A DNA stretch of 64,000 nucleotides, taken from assembly GCA_934120715.1 (NCBI GenBank), contig CAKOUW010000006.1, positions 31,139 to 95,138 of the forward strand. The letters run 5' to 3'. The notes beneath the pieces are model-generated. The model was not told where the DNA came from. It did no database searches and was given only the letters and a program-made list of their open reading frames with translations. This DNA is from an uncultured Bacilli bacterium (GTDB taxonomy: Bacteria > Bacillota_I > Bacilli_A > RF39 > UBA660). Shown piece by piece: positions 62,506 to 64,000 of the stretch. How positions within the stretch are numbered: the stretch's first letter is position 1; every line of letters starts with the position of its first letter. Both the position numbers and the translations under genes were made by a program.

Positions 62506-62549
62506 CATATATTTTATTTCTATTCATAAAATTAAAAGAGGAGAATAAT

Positions 62550-63122
62550 ATGAATAGAAAAAAATATAGAAAAAAATTAGTTTTAAAACCTAGCATTAAG
62601 AAGAGCATAAATAGACTACTCATAACGATATTAATTGTATTAGCAACACTTATTGCGATGAAGAAAAAGCCTGAACTAAAAAAATATATATCAGAAAATA
62701 TATATCAGAAAAGTTTTAAATTTACAAAAGTAAAAGAAATTTATGAAAAATACTTCGGAAGTTTTATACCAATTGAAAAGATAATAAAAGAAGAAAAGCC
62801 GGTTTTTAATGAAAAATTAACGTACAAAAAAGCCAACTCATATAAAGATGGGGTAGCTTTGAGTGTAGATAAAAAATATATGGTTCCAACCCTTGAAAGT
62901 GGCATAGTAGTATACATAGGCGAAAAAGATGATTACGGAACAACGGTAATAATAGATCAAATTGATGGAGTAGAAGTATATTATTCGAATATCACAGTAG
63001 AAAATCTAAAATTATATGATTATGTAGAAAAAGGGAAATTAATAGGTGAAGCTAAAACTGATAAAATATATTTAGTCTTTTCAAAAGATGGAAAGTATTT
63101 AGATTATAAAAACTACATTTAA
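62550..63122 (+). CDS. spoIVFA: SpoIVFA-like sporulation protein (degenerate M23/LytM domain)
   Basis: 190 residues: a basic N-terminus, one membrane helix (about 23-41), a linker, then a LytM-like domain (about 110-190; SGIVVYIGEKDDYGTTVIID, VYYSNI) without the metal ligands of active M23 peptidases. In Bacillus SpoIVFA holds the SpoIVFB protease inactive in the outer forespore membrane. The next gene is the SpoIVFB homologue. RBS AAGAGGAGAA. Confidence 0.85.
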   Translation: MNRKKYRKKLVLKPSIKKSINRLLITILIVLATLIAMKKKPELKKYISENIYQKSFKFTKVKEIYEKYFGSFIPIEKIIKEEKPVFNEKLTYKKANSYKDGVALSVDKKYMVPTLESGIVVYIGEKDDYGTTVIIDQIDGVEVYYSNITVENLKLYDYVEKGKLIGEAKTDKIYLVFSKDGKYLDYKNYI

Positions 63123-63132
63123 ATATGTTCAA

Positions 63133-63855
63133 ATTGACTTCTTAGTATATGTATTTGCTATTATCTCCATTTTAACAGCTTCATTTATTCCATTCATAGT
63201 AGTCAGCTTCTTAATTATAGTACATGAATTAGGCCATTTTTTAACTGCTAAGATATTAGGAATAGAAGTAGATAAAATTATAATATATCCATTAGGAGGA
63301 ATTTCAAAATTTAAATCAATGCTAAACATTCCGCCCAAAAAGGAAATGTTTATTTTAATAATGGGACCATTATTTCAATTTATAGCTTATTTAATACTTA
63401 TACATATTTTTCCATATGATATTATTTTAATAAGGAAGTATCATTATGGTATATTATTTTTTAATCTATTACCAATTTATCCATTAGATGGTGGTAAACT
63501 TATAAATATAATTTTATCATCAAAACTTTCATTTAAGGAGAGTTTGTTTTTATCTATCATAATATCATATATAACCATTGTTTCAATACTAATATTAAAT
63601 CATACCAATATTCAACTTAATTTAATATTAATGATAACATTTCTTATATATAAAGTAACAAAAGAATATAAACGAATTAATTTTGTCTATCAAAAATTTA
63701 TTTTGGAAAGGTATTTGTACAAATACAAATTTAGGAAAAGTATGATTATAAATAGTCCCAATAAATTTCATCGAAACAAAAGGCACTTATTAAAATTAAA
63801 TGATAAATATTATTTAGAAGAGGAATACTTAGAAAAAATATATAAAAAGGATTGA
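63133..63855 (+). CDS. spoIVFB: SpoIVFB intramembrane metalloprotease (M50), N-terminus frameshifted or non-ATG
   Basis: Site-2-protease family enzyme that in Bacillus cleaves pro-sigma-K. HELGH (zinc site, 63223-63237), FNLLPIYPLDGGK (the second, LDG-type metal motif) and several membrane segments are present. The frame is open from about 63103 but has no ATG before 63319, which would remove HELGH. An ATG at 63125, two bases after the spoIVFA stop, is out of frame by one base; adding one A to AAATT would give MFKIDFLVYVFAII, a typical SpoIVFB start. I mark the first plausible in-frame codon (ATT 63133). Confidence 0.8.
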   Translation: MDFLVYVFAIISILTASFIPFIVVSFLIIVHELGHFLTAKILGIEVDKIIIYPLGGISKFKSMLNIPPKKEMFILIMGPLFQFIAYLILIHIFPYDIILIRKYHYGILFFNLLPIYPLDGGKLINIILSSKLSFKESLFLSIIISYITIVSILILNHTNIQLNLILMITFLIYKVTKEYKRINFVYQKFILERYLYKYKFRKSMIINSPNKFHRNKRHLLKLNDKYYLEEEYLEKIYKKD

Positions 63856-63881
63856 CAATTAAATTTGTACTGTGCTATAAT
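63852..63881 (+). promoter_or_regulatory. Strong promoter of tRNA-Ala
   Basis: Perfect TTGACA at 63852-63857, 18-base spacer, perfect TATAAT at 63876-63881 with an extended TGC element. It overlaps the spoIVFB stop codon. Confidence 0.85.
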
Positions 63882-63914
63882 TCAATTACTGACTGCGATA
63901 AAACAGACAGTTAT

Positions 63915-63990
63915 GGGGCATTAGCTCAGCTGGGAGAGCGCCACGTTTGCACCGTGGAGGTCAGCGGTTCGATCCCGCTATGCTCCACCA
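63915..63990 (+). tRNA. tRNA-Ala (TGC)
   Basis: Acceptor GGGGCAT/ATGCTCC, anticodon loop TTTGCAC, encoded CCA. It may open another tRNA or rRNA operon that continues past the window. Confidence 0.97.
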
Positions 63991-64000
63991 TATTGAATTT

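Noticed and set aside
63125..63145. Programmed -1 frameshift in spoIVFB
   Set aside because: The site lacks a slippery heptamer with two re-pairable codons, so an indel or an unusual start is preferred.

Overview
The window is low-GC DNA (roughly 30 percent G+C by eye) with strong AGGAGG/GGTGA ribosome-binding sites, standard stop codons, T-box leaders, sortase/LPXTG proteins and many Bacillus-type sporulation genes (sigG, spoVID-ysxE, ylmC, yunB, yutH, spoIVFA, spoIVFB). This points to an endospore-forming or recently spore-forming low-GC Bacillota of the Bacilli/Erysipelotrichia type, probably an uncultured gut lineage. Nearly all genes are on the + strand. I see no rRNA, CRISPR array, insertion sequence or integrase.

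Region 1 (159-25770) is the most unusual part: one continuous block of co-oriented genes that interleaves a Tad/Flp-like pilus assembly set (CpaB/SAF protein, CpaF-type ATPase, TadB, TadC, small pilin candidate, TadE-like proteins, CpaE/TadZ-like protein) with a Gram-positive type IV secretion set (two VirB2-like two-helix proteins, VirB6-like channel, PrgI/VirB3, VirB4 split into two overlapping genes, a SpoIID+C39 wall-remodelling protein, VirD4 coupling ATPase). It also holds a class B-like sortase, a large Cys-rich surface protein, and two related anchored pseudopilin-like proteins placed near its two ends. No relaxase, VirB8 or prepilin peptidase is visible. I read it as a candidate hybrid envelope-spanning machine; its cargo is unknown.

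Region 2 (25827-41709) is mostly core genes: rhodanese, DedA/VTT protein, rmuC, a DUF3603 protein, an LPSTG-anchored isopeptide pilin that appears to start at an AUU codon, tig, lon, spoVID-ysxE, small membrane proteins, a U32 peptidase-family RNA hydroxylase candidate, trmL and a TtcA-like tRNA thiolase.

Region 3 (41800-47070) is a sporulation/housekeeping block syntenic with Bacillus pieces: sigG (behind a sigma-G-like promoter), ylmC, yunB, yutD, a DUF1292 protein, a coiled-coil protein, yutH, a NifU-domain protein (yutI-like) and an S1-domain protein.

Region 4 (47079-54395) has a 12-tRNA operon with a strong promoter and a terminator, an orphan MvaI/BcnI-type restriction nuclease, a D,D-carboxypeptidase, a metallophosphoesterase, a cyclophilin lipoprotein, dCMP deaminase, and an ABC exporter gene interrupted by one in-frame stop.

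Region 5 (54408-63990) holds two different valyl-tRNA synthetase genes in tandem, each behind its own T-box leader with a GUA (Val) specifier candidate, then the conserved wall/sporulation string SPOR-domain protein (spoIIB position)-radC-mreC-mreD-spoIVFA-spoIVFB, lacking mreB and minCD. spoIVFB appears to carry a one-base frameshift at its start. A tRNA-Ala closes the window.
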